From CAVQWT01 sp963717705 (lineage in GTDB: Bacteria > Pseudomonadota > Gammaproteobacteria > Burkholderiales > Casimicrobiaceae), in NCBI GenBank assembly GCA_963717705.1, contig CAVQWT010000003.1, positions 124,001 through 188,000 on the forward strand: a stretch of 64,000 nucleotides of DNA. The letters are read 5' to 3'. The translations under genes and the position numbers were made by a program. Position 1 is the first letter of the stretch. Every line of letters begins with the position of its first letter. A model generated the notes under the pieces. That model saw only the letters and a program-made list of their open reading frames with translations, did not search any database and was not told the origin of the DNA. This document shows, one piece after another, positions 35,818-43,811 of this stretch.

Positions 35818-36612
35818 ATGCAAGCCATTGCCCCCGCCAAGGCCAGGGACGCATACCGCGATTACGACAACCCGGGCCGCGACACCGTCCGCGAGTTCTA
35901 CCGCCTGAACCACACGTTCCAGACCTACGACTTCGTCGCCGCCAAGCGCGCCCTGTTCCTGCGCTTCGACCGCCGGACGATGACGCCCTGGGATGCGCTC
36001 GACTACCTCAACACGCTGGTCGACGACTCCGATCCGGACATCGCGCTGCCGCAGATCGACCACCTGCTGCAGACGGGCGAGGCGATCCGCGCCGACGGCC
36101 ACCCCGACTGGATGGTGCTGACCGGCTTCATCCACGACCTCGGCAAGGTGCTGTGCCTGTTCGGCGAGCCGCAGTGGGCGGTCGTCGGCGACACCTTCCC
36201 GACCGGCTGCCCGTACTCGCCGAAGATCGTCTACAGCGAGTTCTTCGCCGCCAACCCGGACTCGCAGCGGCCCGAGTTCCAGACCGGCACCGGCGTCTAC
36301 GCGCCCGGCTGCGGCCTCGACGCGGTGCAGATGTCCTGGGGTCACGACGAGTACCTGTATCACCTGGTCAAGGACCACCTGCCGACTCCCGGGCTGTACA
36401 TGATTCGGTACCACTCGTTCTACGCATGGCACCGCGAGGGCGAATACGGCTACCTGACGAACGACGAGGACCGCGCGATGCTGCCGTGGGTGCAGAAATT
36501 CAACCCCTACGACCTCTACACCAAGAGCCCGCAGCGGCCGCGGCTGGCGGACCTGAAGCCGTACTACGAGGATCTGCTGGCGAAGTACCTGCCGGCGACG
36601 CTGCGCTTCTAG
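35818..36612 (+). CDS. Myo-inositol oxygenase (MIOX)
   Basis: Di-iron oxygenase of 264 residues cleaving myo-inositol to D-glucuronate with O2. The family is best known from animals, plants and fungi. All six metal ligands are present at expected spacing: His82 (DHLLQT), His106-Asp107 (FIHDLGK), His176 (SWGHDEYLY), His199 (YHSFYAWH) and Asp232 (NPYDLYTKS). The N-terminal FRLN-like motif reads EFYRLNHTFQTYDFV. Length is close to eukaryotic MIOX (about 285). The DapA-family enzyme downstream and the phosphatase across the divergent gap fit an inositol route. GC content and codon use match the surroundings, so any transfer is old. Confidence 0.93.
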   Translation: MQAIAPAKARDAYRDYDNPGRDTVREFYRLNHTFQTYDFVAAKRALFLRFDRRTMTPWDALDYLNTLVDDSDPDIALPQIDHLLQTGEAIRADGHPDWMVLTGFIHDLGKVLCLFGEPQWAVVGDTFPTGCPYSPKIVYSEFFAANPDSQRPEFQTGTGVYAPGCGLDAVQMSWGHDEYLYHLVKDHLPTPGLYMIRYHSFYAWHREGEYGYLTNDEDRAMLPWVQKFNPYDLYTKSPQRPRLADLKPYYEDLLAKYLPATLRF

Positions 36613-36690
36613 CCGGCGAGCGCCGGCAGCGCGCGCCCGTCCGGCCGCCCCCGCTCCGACCCGGTCCACCCGCCGCCCCCGAGACCCACG

Positions 36691-37620
36691 ATGCCGCCTG
36701 CGCTGCCCCGTCCCTTCCGCGGCGTGTTCCCGATCGCGCCAACGCCGTTCACCGAAGCCGGCGAGGTCGACCTCGACGGCCAGCGCCGCGTGCTCGACTG
36801 CATGGTCGACCAGGGCGTCGACGGCATCTGCATCCTCGCCAACTACTCCGAGCAGTTCCTGCTGACCGACGCCGAGCGCGACACGCTGACCGACCTCTGC
36901 CTCGCGCACGTCGCGGATCGCGTGCCGGTGATCGTCACCGTCAGCCACTTCGGCACGGCGATCGCCGCGGCGCGCGCGCGCCGTGCCGCCGCCTGCGGCG
37001 CCCGGATGCTGATGCTGATGCCGCCCTACCATGGCGCCACGCTGCGCGCCGACGAGAAAGGCGTCATCGAGCACTTCGCGCGCGTGGCGGAGGCCGGTGG
37101 CATCCCGCTGATGGTCCAGGACGCGCCCCTGTCGGGCACCACGCTGTCGGTGCCCTTCCTCGCGCGGCTCGCGCGGGAGGTGCCGCTGGTGCGCTACTTC
37201 AAGATCGAGGTGCCCGGCGCCGCGGCGAAGCTGCGCGGGCTGATCGAGGCCGGCGGCAGCGCGATCGAGGGCCCGTTCGACGGCGAGGAGTCGATCACGC
37301 TGATGGCCGACCTCGACGCGGGTGCGACCGGCACGATGCCGAGCGCGCTGCTGCCCGACCTCATCCGACCGGTGCTCGTTCACCATCGCGAAGGCCGCCG
37401 GCGCGAGGCGGCCGAAACCTACGCGCGGATCCTGCCGCTGATCAACTTCGAGAACCGGCAGTGCGGGCTGCGCGCAACCAAGACGGTGATGGCCGACGGC
37501 GGGGTCATCCGCAGCGACGCGGTGCGGCATCCGCTCGAGCCGCTGCACCCCGCGACGCGCGCCGGCCTGCTCGAACTCGCGCGCGAGGCGAATCCGCTGG
37601 CGATCCGGTGGGGCCGCTAG
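36691..37620 (+). CDS. DapA-family aldolase/dehydratase (KDG-aldolase or keto-deoxy-sugar-acid dehydratase type)
   Basis: Class I TIM-barrel enzyme of 309 residues. The Schiff-base Lys is in VRYFKIEVPG and the proton-relay Tyr in MPPYHGATL, with the N-terminal FRGVFPIAPTPFTEAGEVDL typical of the superfamily. It starts 79 bp after the MIOX gene on the same strand. Glucuronate made by MIOX can be oxidised to glucarate and dehydrated to 5-keto-4-deoxyglucarate, whose further dehydration is done by a DapA-family enzyme; that role is the best inference. L-2-keto-3-deoxyarabonate dehydratase is an alternative. True dihydrodipicolinate synthase is unlikely. Confidence 0.82.
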   Translation: MPPALPRPFRGVFPIAPTPFTEAGEVDLDGQRRVLDCMVDQGVDGICILANYSEQFLLTDAERDTLTDLCLAHVADRVPVIVTVSHFGTAIAAARARRAAACGARMLMLMPPYHGATLRADEKGVIEHFARVAEAGGIPLMVQDAPLSGTTLSVPFLARLAREVPLVRYFKIEVPGAAAKLRGLIEAGGSAIEGPFDGEESITLMADLDAGATGTMPSALLPDLIRPVLVHHREGRRREAAETYARILPLINFENRQCGLRATKTVMADGGVIRSDAVRHPLEPLHPATRAGLLELAREANPLAIRWGR

Positions 37621-37651
37621 GCCGCCGCGCGTCGAAGCCCGCGCGGATCGC

Positions 37652-38554
37652 TTGAAGACCCACCTCGCCGCGCGCGACCTCGCCTGGATCCTGGCGATCG
37701 TCGCGCTCTGGGGCTTCGCCTTCGTCCCCATCAAGTGGGCGCTCGTCGAAGTGCCGCCGTTCATGCTGGCGGCGCTGCGCTTCCTGCTGGCCGCGGTGCC
37801 GATGTGCCTGTTCGTCCGCCGGCCGGCAGTCGCTCTTTCCACGCTCGTCGGCTACGGATTCGCCATCGGCGTGTGCCAGTTCGGCCTGCTGTTCCTGGGG
37901 ATGAAGCTCGGCATGCCGGCGGGACTGTCGTCGCTGGTGATCCAGGTGCAGGTGTTCTTCACCATCGGGCTCGCCGTGCTGCTGATGGGCGACCGGCTGC
38001 AGCGGCACCACCTCGCCGGCGCGGCGATCGCGGCGGCGGGCGTCGCGCTGCTCGCGTGGCACAAGCTCGCCGAGGGCGCCACCGGCACGCTGGTCGGCTT
38101 CGCGCTGGTGCTCGCCGCGGCGCTGGCCTGGGGCGTGGGCAACCTCGTCGCCAAGCGCGCGGCGGGCGCCGACATGTTCTCGCTGGTCGTGTGGTCGAGC
38201 CTGGTGCCGCCGCTGCCGCTCGCCGCGCTGTCGTACCTGTTCGAGGGCGGCGGTGCGCCGTTCGCCGCGGCGGCGACGATGAGCGGCGCCGCGTGGGGCT
38301 GCGTGCTGTTCCTCGCCTGGGGCGCGACGCTGTTCGGCTTCGCGTCGTGGAACGTGCTGCTGCACCGCTATCCGACGGCGCTGATCTCGCCGTTCGCGCT
38401 GCTGATCCCCGTGTCGGGGCTCGCCTCCGGCGCGATCTTCCTCGGCGAGACGCTGGCCGCACGGCAGGCCGCCGGCGTCGCGCTGGTCGTCGCCGGGCTG
38501 GCGATCAACATGCTGTGGCCGCTCATCCGCCGGCGCAGCCTGCGCGACGGCTGA
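37652..38554 (+). CDS. EamA/DMT-superfamily transporter
   Basis: Ten-helix metabolite exporter of 300 residues, built as two EamA halves (LAWILAIVALWGFAFVPIKW opens the first; GFALVLAAALAWGVGNLVAK opens the second). It begins with TTG 32 bases after the DapA-family gene; no ATG or GTG gives a better fit to the first helix. The C-terminus ends in a basic RRRSLRDG tail. DMT proteins export amino acids, sugars or other small metabolites; the substrate here is not known. It may be co-transcribed with the MIOX genes. Confidence 0.88.
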   Translation: MKTHLAARDLAWILAIVALWGFAFVPIKWALVEVPPFMLAALRFLLAAVPMCLFVRRPAVALSTLVGYGFAIGVCQFGLLFLGMKLGMPAGLSSLVIQVQVFFTIGLAVLLMGDRLQRHHLAGAAIAAAGVALLAWHKLAEGATGTLVGFALVLAAALAWGVGNLVAKRAAGADMFSLVVWSSLVPPLPLAALSYLFEGGGAPFAAAATMSGAAWGCVLFLAWGATLFGFASWNVLLHRYPTALISPFALLIPVSGLASGAIFLGETLAARQAAGVALVVAGLAINMLWPLIRRRSLRDG

Positions 38555-38605
38555 GGGATCGGCGTCCGGCGGCGAGCAGGGGGGTTGACAGCCGTTGCGC
38601 AATAG

Positions 38606-38621
38606 GTAACCATTAAGTTAC
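38606..38621. promoter_or_regulatory. Operator-like dyad at the ArsR promoter
   Basis: GTAAC-N6-GTTAC (38606-38621) touches the ATG at 38622, and a perfect -35 hexamer TTGACA lies at 38585-38590. With a 16-base spacer the -10 would be TAACCA inside the dyad, placing transcription start at or near the ATG. The messenger may thus be leaderless, and a protein bound to the dyad would block its own promoter, the usual ArsR autorepression layout. Confidence 0.55.
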
Positions 38622-38975
38622 ATGACGTCCAACCTCTGCCTCGACGAAGACGCGCTCGACCAGCTGTTCCTGGCGCTGGCGAACCGGACCCGCCGCGAGA
38701 TCCTGGACATCGTGAGCCATTCGCCGGGCTGCACCATCGGCGAGGTCAGCGAGCGCTTCGACATCTCGCGCATCGGCGTGCAGAAGCACATCGGGGTGCT
38801 GGAGGACGCGGGGCTGCTGACCAGCGAGCGGCAGGGACGGGAGCGGCGGCTGTGGTTCAACGCGGTGCCGCTGCAGTGGGTGCACGAGCGATGGAGCGAG
38901 CAGTATCGCGCATTCTGGGCCGGCCGCCTCACGCGGCTCAAGTACGAACTCGAGGGCAAGGGAGAGGGACGATGA
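38622..38975 (+). CDS. ArsR-family winged-helix repressor
   Basis: Small regulator of 117 residues. The winged helix is FLALANRTRREILDIVSH, CTIGEVSERFDISRIGVQKH and a wing with ERQGRERRLWF. No Cys-x-Cys metal site is present, so it is not a classical arsenic sensor; this subgroup is typically paired with SRPBCC (AHSA1-like) proteins. Its TGA overlaps the ATG of the following SRPBCC gene by four bases, so the pair is translationally coupled. It probably represses its own operon. Confidence 0.9.
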   Translation: MTSNLCLDEDALDQLFLALANRTRREILDIVSHSPGCTIGEVSERFDISRIGVQKHIGVLEDAGLLTSERQGRERRLWFNAVPLQWVHERWSEQYRAFWAGRLTRLKYELEGKGEGR

Positions 38976-39502
38976 CCGACGACCGCAAGCTCGTGTCGCG
39001 CATCCACATCAGCTCGACGGCGGAGCGCGTGTGGCGCGAACTCACCAAGGACGACGAGCCGCAGGCGGCCGTGTTCAACGCCTGGCTGCACGCGCAGGAG
39101 TTCGCTCCCGGAGCGATGTTCCAGATGCGCACCGGCGACGGCCGCAACGTGCTGGTCGTCGGGCGCATCCTGGAGTTCGACCCGCCGCGGCGCTTCGCGC
39201 ACACCTTCCGCTTCACGCAGTACGACGAGCCCGAGTGCACGGTGATCTACGACGTCGCGCCCGTCGCCGGCGGCGTCGAGGTGACGCTGACGGTCGACAA
39301 CCTGCCGGTCGGCACGAAGACAGCCAAGGACATGGTCGGCGGGTCGACGCTGATCCTGAACACGCTGAAGGCGGTCGCCGAAACCGGCCGGCCGCCGTTG
39401 AAGACCCGATTGATGTACGCGCTGTTCGGCATGCTCGGCTTCGTGCTGCCGGCGCGCACCAGGGCCGCGAACTGGCCGCTGCCCCCGAAGGAGCGTCCGT
39501 GA
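38972..39502 (+). CDS. SRPBCC (AHSA1-like) protein
   Basis: Cytosolic helix-grip protein of 176 residues. ISSTAERVWRELTKDDE, then WLHAQEFAPGAMFQMRTG, and VGRILEFDPPRRFAHTFRF are typical of the AHSA1/START-like group that binds hydrophobic ligands. A C-terminal hydrophobic stretch (MYALFGMLGFVLPA) could dock on membrane. It is flanked by four-base overlaps on both sides, so ArsR, this gene and the next form a tight trio. The ligand is unknown. Confidence 0.87.
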   Translation: MTDDRKLVSRIHISSTAERVWRELTKDDEPQAAVFNAWLHAQEFAPGAMFQMRTGDGRNVLVVGRILEFDPPRRFAHTFRFTQYDEPECTVIYDVAPVAGGVEVTLTVDNLPVGTKTAKDMVGGSTLILNTLKAVAETGRPPLKTRLMYALFGMLGFVLPARTRAANWPLPPKERP

Positions 39503-40101
39503 AGACCGGCCGCATCGCCGTCGTCGTCGCCTTCGCCGCGTTCGCCGCAGCGGGCTGCTGCCGATGCCCGGCGGCGCTCGCCCAGTCGCCGGTGGAGAAC
39601 ACGTCGTACGTCGCCGACGACGGCACGCGGGCGCTGCGGCACAGCGTCATCGTGCCGGGTGCCCCGGCGGCGGTATGGGCGGCGTTCACCACCACCGACG
39701 GCTACCGCTCGTGGGCGGCGCCGGTCGCCGCCGTCGACTTCCGGCTCGGGGGCATGTTCGAGACCAGCTACGCGGCCGACGGCCGGCTCGGCGCGCCGGG
39801 CAACATCCGCAACGAGATCGTCGCCGTGCTGCCGCAGCGGATGTTCGCGCTGCGCAACCGCCAGGCGCCGCCGGACGTCCCGTTCGACGCCGCGATCTTC
39901 CAGGCGCTGAACACCGTCGTGCAGTTCGACGACGTCGGCGGCGGCTTCACGCGCGTCACCGTCACCATGCCCGGCTACCGGCGCGACGAGGCGCACGACC
40001 GCATCTACAAGTTCTTCGACTGGGGCAACGCGGCGACGCTGGCCGCGCTGCGCGAACGCTTCGCCAAGGGCCCGAAGGACTGGTCGAAGCCGGCGGCGTG
40101 A
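39499..40101 (+). CDS. Exported SRPBCC-domain protein
   Basis: Protein of 200 residues that begins with GTG overlapping the previous stop by four bases. A hydrophobic signal (VVVAFAAFAAAG, then CCRCPAALAQ) is followed by a SRPBCC fold (HSVIVPGAPAAVWAAFTTTD, SWAAPVAAVDFRLGGMFETS). Three cysteines in the signal region are unusual; a lipobox is not convincing. An exported SRPBCC protein paired with a cytosolic one under an ArsR repressor is uncommon, and may imply handling of the same hydrophobic compound on both sides of the membrane. Confidence 0.82.
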   Translation: MKTGRIAVVVAFAAFAAAGCCRCPAALAQSPVENTSYVADDGTRALRHSVIVPGAPAAVWAAFTTTDGYRSWAAPVAAVDFRLGGMFETSYAADGRLGAPGNIRNEIVAVLPQRMFALRNRQAPPDVPFDAAIFQALNTVVQFDDVGGGFTRVTVTMPGYRRDEAHDRIYKFFDWGNAATLAALRERFAKGPKDWSKPAA

Positions 40102-40228
40102 GGCTGATCCGCACGCGCCGGGAGGGCAACGCGACAGCGCGCGGCCGGCGCGCGCAGCCGAACGGACGCGACGGCGCAACGCTGAACGATGGCAGCCGCC
40201 ACGGCTACGACGGAGCGACGCTTCGCAA

Positions 40229-40520
40229 TCAGGGATCGACGCGCGCGAGCATCCGGGCCGCCTTCGCCGCGACCCACGGCGCGACCAACGCGTCGAAGTC
40301 GCGGAAATGCGCCGACGCGAGATGCGCGTCGAACGCCGCGCGGTCGTCGTAGAGCTCGTACAGGAAGACCCGCGCCGGATCGACGCGGGTCGACGCAGAC
40401 GTCGAACCGGCGGCAGCCGGGCTCGCGCTCGCGCGACGCGCGGGCGTTGGCGACGATCGCCGCGCGAAACGCGTCGACGTGGGCGGGATGAATGGTGAAA
40501 TCGACGACGACGACGTACAT
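40229..40520 (-). pseudogene. ABM-domain small monooxygenase (quinol-monooxygenase-like), frameshifted
   Basis: The ATG at 40520 opens MYVVVVDFTIHPAHVDAF and continues to CRRFDVCVDP, the start of an antibiotic-biosynthesis-monooxygenase-type ferredoxin-like fold. Near 40385 the frame changes; in the next frame the protein goes on with ARVFLYELYDDRAAF and ends ARMLARVDP at 40229. The combined length of about 96 residues is normal for the family. The break lies in a short near-duplication (GACCCGCGTCGA / GATCCGGCG). One extra base explains it. These small enzymes oxidise or isomerise quinol-type or sugar-derived substrates without a cofactor. Confidence 0.75.
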
Positions 40521-40529
40521 GGGTTTCGC

Positions 40530-41165
40530 TCAGGTCGGAGGAAAGCGGCGCGCGAGCTCGGCGACTTCGTCGGCCGTCAGCACGCGGACCCTTTCGCCGC
40601 GCAGCAGCAGCACGAGCCTGGCCGTGGCCTCGAGTTCCTCGATGGCGTCGGCGGCGGCGGCGAGCGACGCGCCGGCGACGACGGGGCCGTGGTTGGCGAG
40701 CAACACCGCGTGATGGCGCGTCGCCAGCGCGGCGACCGCGGCGGCGAGGCCCGGATCGCCGGGCGGAAAATACGGCGCCAGCGGGAGCGCGCCGATGCGC
40801 ATGGCGTAGTAGGCCGTCAGCGGCGGCATGGCGTTGGCCGGGTCGGTGTCGGCGAGCACCGAAACCGCGACCGAATGCGTCGAGTGCAGGTGCACGACGG
40901 CGTTGGCACCGGGCCGCGCGCGGTACATCGCGAGGTGCAGCGCGACTTCCTTGGTCGGCGCGTCGCCGCCGACGTGCCGGCCATCGCCGTCGACGCGCGC
41001 CAACCGCGCCGGATCGAGCGCGCCGAGACTCGATCCGGTCGGCGTCAGCAGCACCCCGCCGTCGACGCGAACGCTCAGGTTCCCGGTGCTGCCGTGCGTC
41101 AGGCCGCGCTCGAACAGCGAGCGCCCGAGCGCGCAGAGCGCTTCGCGGATCGCAGTGTCGGTCAT
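40530..41165 (-). CDS. otnC: Class II aldolase/adducin family protein, probable 3-oxo-tetronate 4-phosphate decarboxylase
   Basis: Zinc enzyme of 211 residues. Metal ligands are visible in VVHLHSTHSVAVS and in LLANHGPVVAG, with GSTGNLSVRVDGGVLLTPTG forming the phosphate-binding N-terminus. It lies 37 bp after the DUF1537 kinase gene, the standard OtnK-OtnC pair. There the kinase phosphorylates a 3-oxo-tetronate and this enzyme decarboxylates it to dihydroxyacetone phosphate. The assignment rests on family and pairing; other phosphorylated keto acids are possible given the unusual neighbours. Confidence 0.87.
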   Translation of the reverse strand: MTDTAIREALCALGRSLFERGLTHGSTGNLSVRVDGGVLLTPTGSSLGALDPARLARVDGDGRHVGGDAPTKEVALHLAMYRARPGANAVVHLHSTHSVAVSVLADTDPANAMPPLTAYYAMRIGALPLAPYFPPGDPGLAAAVAALATRHHAVLLANHGPVVAGASLAAAADAIEELEATARLVLLLRGERVRVLTADEVAELARRFPPT

Positions 41166-41202
41166 CGGCCGTCTTCCGCGCCAGCGCGCTGCGGGTGCAG
41201 GG

Positions 41203-42504
41203 TCATGGCGCCGCTCCGCGTGACCCCGATGCCCCCGCCGCCGGCAGCATCGCCAGCGCCTTGGCGAAGAAATCGGTCGCGCCGAAGTTGCCGGACTTCA
41301 GCGCCAGCGCGAGTCGGGTGCGACCGCTCGCGGTGGTCCACGGCACGCCGGGGTCGATCGCCGGCCCGATCGCCAGCGCCTCGATGCCCAGCGCCTGCAC
41401 GACGGCGCCGGAAGTCTCGCCGCCGGCGACGATCAGCCGGCGCACGCCGCGGTCGACCAGCCGCTGCGCGATCAGCGCCAGCGCGCGCTCGATGCGCGCC
41501 GCCGCGACGTCGCGACCCAGCGCGCGCTGCACTTCGGCGACGCGCTCCGGCGTCGCCGTCGAGTAGACGAGGAAAGGCCGGCCCGCGGCGAGATCGGACT
41601 CGACCGCGGCCAGCGCCGCGTCGGCCATCGCCTCGGCACCGGGCTGTCCCAGCGGGTCGAGCGGCACCGCCGCATGCGTCGCGGCGAAGGCGGCGACCTG
41701 CGCCTGCGTCGCCGCCGAGCACGACCCGGCGAGCACCGCGGCCTTGCCGTCGACCGCCGGCAGCACCGCGGCGTCGCCGCGCGACGGCAGCAGCCCGGCG
41801 GCGCGGAAGTTCTGCGGCAGGCCCAGCGCGACACCCGAGCCCGCGGTGACCAGCGCGAGATCGCGGCAGGCCGCGCCGATCGCGACGAGGTCGTCGTCCT
41901 CGAGCGCGTCGACGACGGCGTGGGCGACGCCGGCGGCCGCCAGGCGCGCGAACTCGGCGCGGATCGCGTCGGCACCCTGCCGGACGACCGGCGCGGCGAC
42001 CAGCCCGACCCGGCGCGGCGTCTGCGCCGCGAGCACGCGGACGAGGTTCGCGTCGGTCATCGGCGTCAACGGATGGTCGCGCATCGGCGAATCGGACAGC
42101 AGCGCGTCGCCGACGAACAGGTGGCCGCGATAGATGGTGCGGCCGTTGGCGGGAAACGCCGGGCAGGCGATGGTGAAGGACGATCCGAGCGCGTCGAGCA
42201 GCGCGTCGGCGACGGGCCCGATGTTGCCGGCGGCGGTCGAGTCGAAGGTGGAGCAGTACTTGAAGTAGATCTGCCGCGCGCCGCCGGCGCGCAGCCAGCG
42301 CAGCGCGGCGAGCGACTGCGCGACCGCGTCGGCCGCGGGAATGGTCCGCGACTTCAGCGCCACCACGACGGCGTCGGGGTTGCCGTCGACGGCGGGCGTC
42401 GACGGCACGCCGATCGTCTGCACCGTGCGCATGCCCGAGCGCACCAGCATGCTGGCGAGGTCGGTCGCTCCGGTGAAATCGTCGGCGATGCAGCCCAGCA
42501 GCAT
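41203..42504 (-). CDS. otnK: DUF1537 four-carbon acid sugar kinase, probable 3-oxo-tetronate kinase
   Basis: Kinase of 433 residues with the two-domain DUF1537 architecture: LLGCIADDFTGATDLASMLV at the N-terminus (substrate domain) and GVRRLIVAGGETSGAVVQAL in the C-terminal nucleotide-binding domain. It phosphorylates keto derivatives of four-carbon acid sugars, and relatives act on 3-oxo-isoapionate and similar branched acids. It follows the TRAP large permease by 19 bp on the minus strand. Together with the OtnC-like enzyme it forms the lower, DHAP-forming end of the pathway. Confidence 0.9.
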   Translation of the reverse strand: MLLGCIADDFTGATDLASMLVRSGMRTVQTIGVPSTPAVDGNPDAVVVALKSRTIPAADAVAQSLAALRWLRAGGARQIYFKYCSTFDSTAAGNIGPVADALLDALGSSFTIACPAFPANGRTIYRGHLFVGDALLSDSPMRDHPLTPMTDANLVRVLAAQTPRRVGLVAAPVVRQGADAIRAEFARLAAAGVAHAVVDALEDDDLVAIGAACRDLALVTAGSGVALGLPQNFRAAGLLPSRGDAAVLPAVDGKAAVLAGSCSAATQAQVAAFAATHAAVPLDPLGQPGAEAMADAALAAVESDLAAGRPFLVYSTATPERVAEVQRALGRDVAAARIERALALIAQRLVDRGVRRLIVAGGETSGAVVQALGIEALAIGPAIDPGVPWTTASGRTRLALALKSGNFGATDFFAKALAMLPAAGASGSRGAAP

Positions 42505-42523
42505 GGGGTCGGTCGCGCCTCCG

Positions 42524-43807
42524 CTAGAGGAGCAGCTTCCAGATTACGCTGGTCATCGACGGCACGTAGGTGATGATGAACAGCACGACGACCGCGGCAA
42601 TGAGCAGCGGGTACAGCGCCCTGGTGATTTCGCCGATCCCCGCGCCGGCCAGCTTCGCCGCCACGAACAAGGTACCCCCAACCGGCGGCGTATACAGCGC
42701 TATCGCCAGGTTGGCGGTGATCACCACGCCGAGGTGGACGAGGTCGATGCCGAACGTCTGTGCGAGCGGGAGCAGCAGCGGCGCCGTCAGCAGCATCGCC
42801 GGCAGCGGCTCGATGAAGATTCCCAGCAGCAGCAACGCAACGTTGACCATCAGCAGGAACGTCCACTGCTGCGCCGCCACCACCTTGATCCAGGCTGCCA
42901 GCTGTACCGCCACCTGCTCGGCGGTGATCAGCCACGCCAGCGCACCGGTCGCGCCGATCACCAGCATCACCGTGGCGCTGGTCTGGAACGCTTTGACCAG
43001 GAGGCGCGGCAGGTCGCGCACCGTGATGTCTCGATAGAGGAACAGCGAGACCAGCGTGCCGTAGACGACGGCCACCGCCGCCGACTCGGTCGGCGTAAAC
43101 ACCCCCGACCAGATGCCGCCGACGATGATCAGCGGCATCATCAGCGCCGGCCCGGCGTCCTTGAAGGCAGCCCAGATCTCGCCCCGCGTGGCGCGCACGT
43201 CGCCGCTGTCGCAGCCGCTCTTCCTGCCGTACCAGACGCAGACGCCGATCAGCGCGACCGCCATCACCAGCCCGGGCACCAGCCCAGCCATCGACAGCTG
43301 CCGCATCGACACGCCGGAGATGAACGCGTAGACCAGGAAGGGAATCGACAGCGGCATCAGCAGCGCCAGCGTGCCGGCGACCGCGAGCAGCGCGGCGGCG
43401 AAGCCGCGCGAGTAGCCGCGCTTCAGCATCGACGGAATCACCAGCGACCCGATGGCCGCGGTGTCGGCGATCGCCGAGCCCGAAACGCCGCCGAACATCA
43501 GGCACGAGGCGACGGTCACCACGCCCAGCCCGCCGGGCAGGAACCCCAGCAGCGCCCGGGCAAAGTTCACGATCCGCTGCCCAATGCCCCCCGACGACAG
43601 GATTTCGCCCGCGAAGATGAACAGCGGCACGGCGATGAGGATGAAGGGCTCGACCCCGCCGATGAACGACAGGAAGATCGTCTCCAGCGGGTGCCCCAGC
43701 CCGCCGATGACGATCGCGCCCACCGTCGCCACCAGCAGCGAATACATGAGCGGCACGCCGACGAGGGCGAGCACGAAGAAGCCGAGGAAGAGCAGTCCGG
43801 CAAGCAT
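42524..43807 (-). CDS. dctM: TRAP transporter large permease subunit (DctM)
   Basis: Membrane translocator of 427 residues with the usual DctM landmarks: GVPLMYSLLVATVGAIVIGG, FIGGVEPFILIAVPLFIFAG, GVSGSAIADTAAIGSLVIPS and an IYTPPVGGTLFVAAK segment near the end. It is the second TRAP system in the window and is not close in sequence to the gallate-cluster one. It begins four bases after the dctQ stop. By context it imports a sugar acid. Confidence 0.93.
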   Translation of the reverse strand: MLAGLLFLGFFVLALVGVPLMYSLLVATVGAIVIGGLGHPLETIFLSFIGGVEPFILIAVPLFIFAGEILSSGGIGQRIVNFARALLGFLPGGLGVVTVASCLMFGGVSGSAIADTAAIGSLVIPSMLKRGYSRGFAAALLAVAGTLALLMPLSIPFLVYAFISGVSMRQLSMAGLVPGLVMAVALIGVCVWYGRKSGCDSGDVRATRGEIWAAFKDAGPALMMPLIIVGGIWSGVFTPTESAAVAVVYGTLVSLFLYRDITVRDLPRLLVKAFQTSATVMLVIGATGALAWLITAEQVAVQLAAWIKVVAAQQWTFLLMVNVALLLLGIFIEPLPAMLLTAPLLLPLAQTFGIDLVHLGVVITANLAIALYTPPVGGTLFVAAKLAGAGIGEITRALYPLLIAAVVVLFIITYVPSMTSVIWKLLL

Positions 43808-43811
43808 GGCG

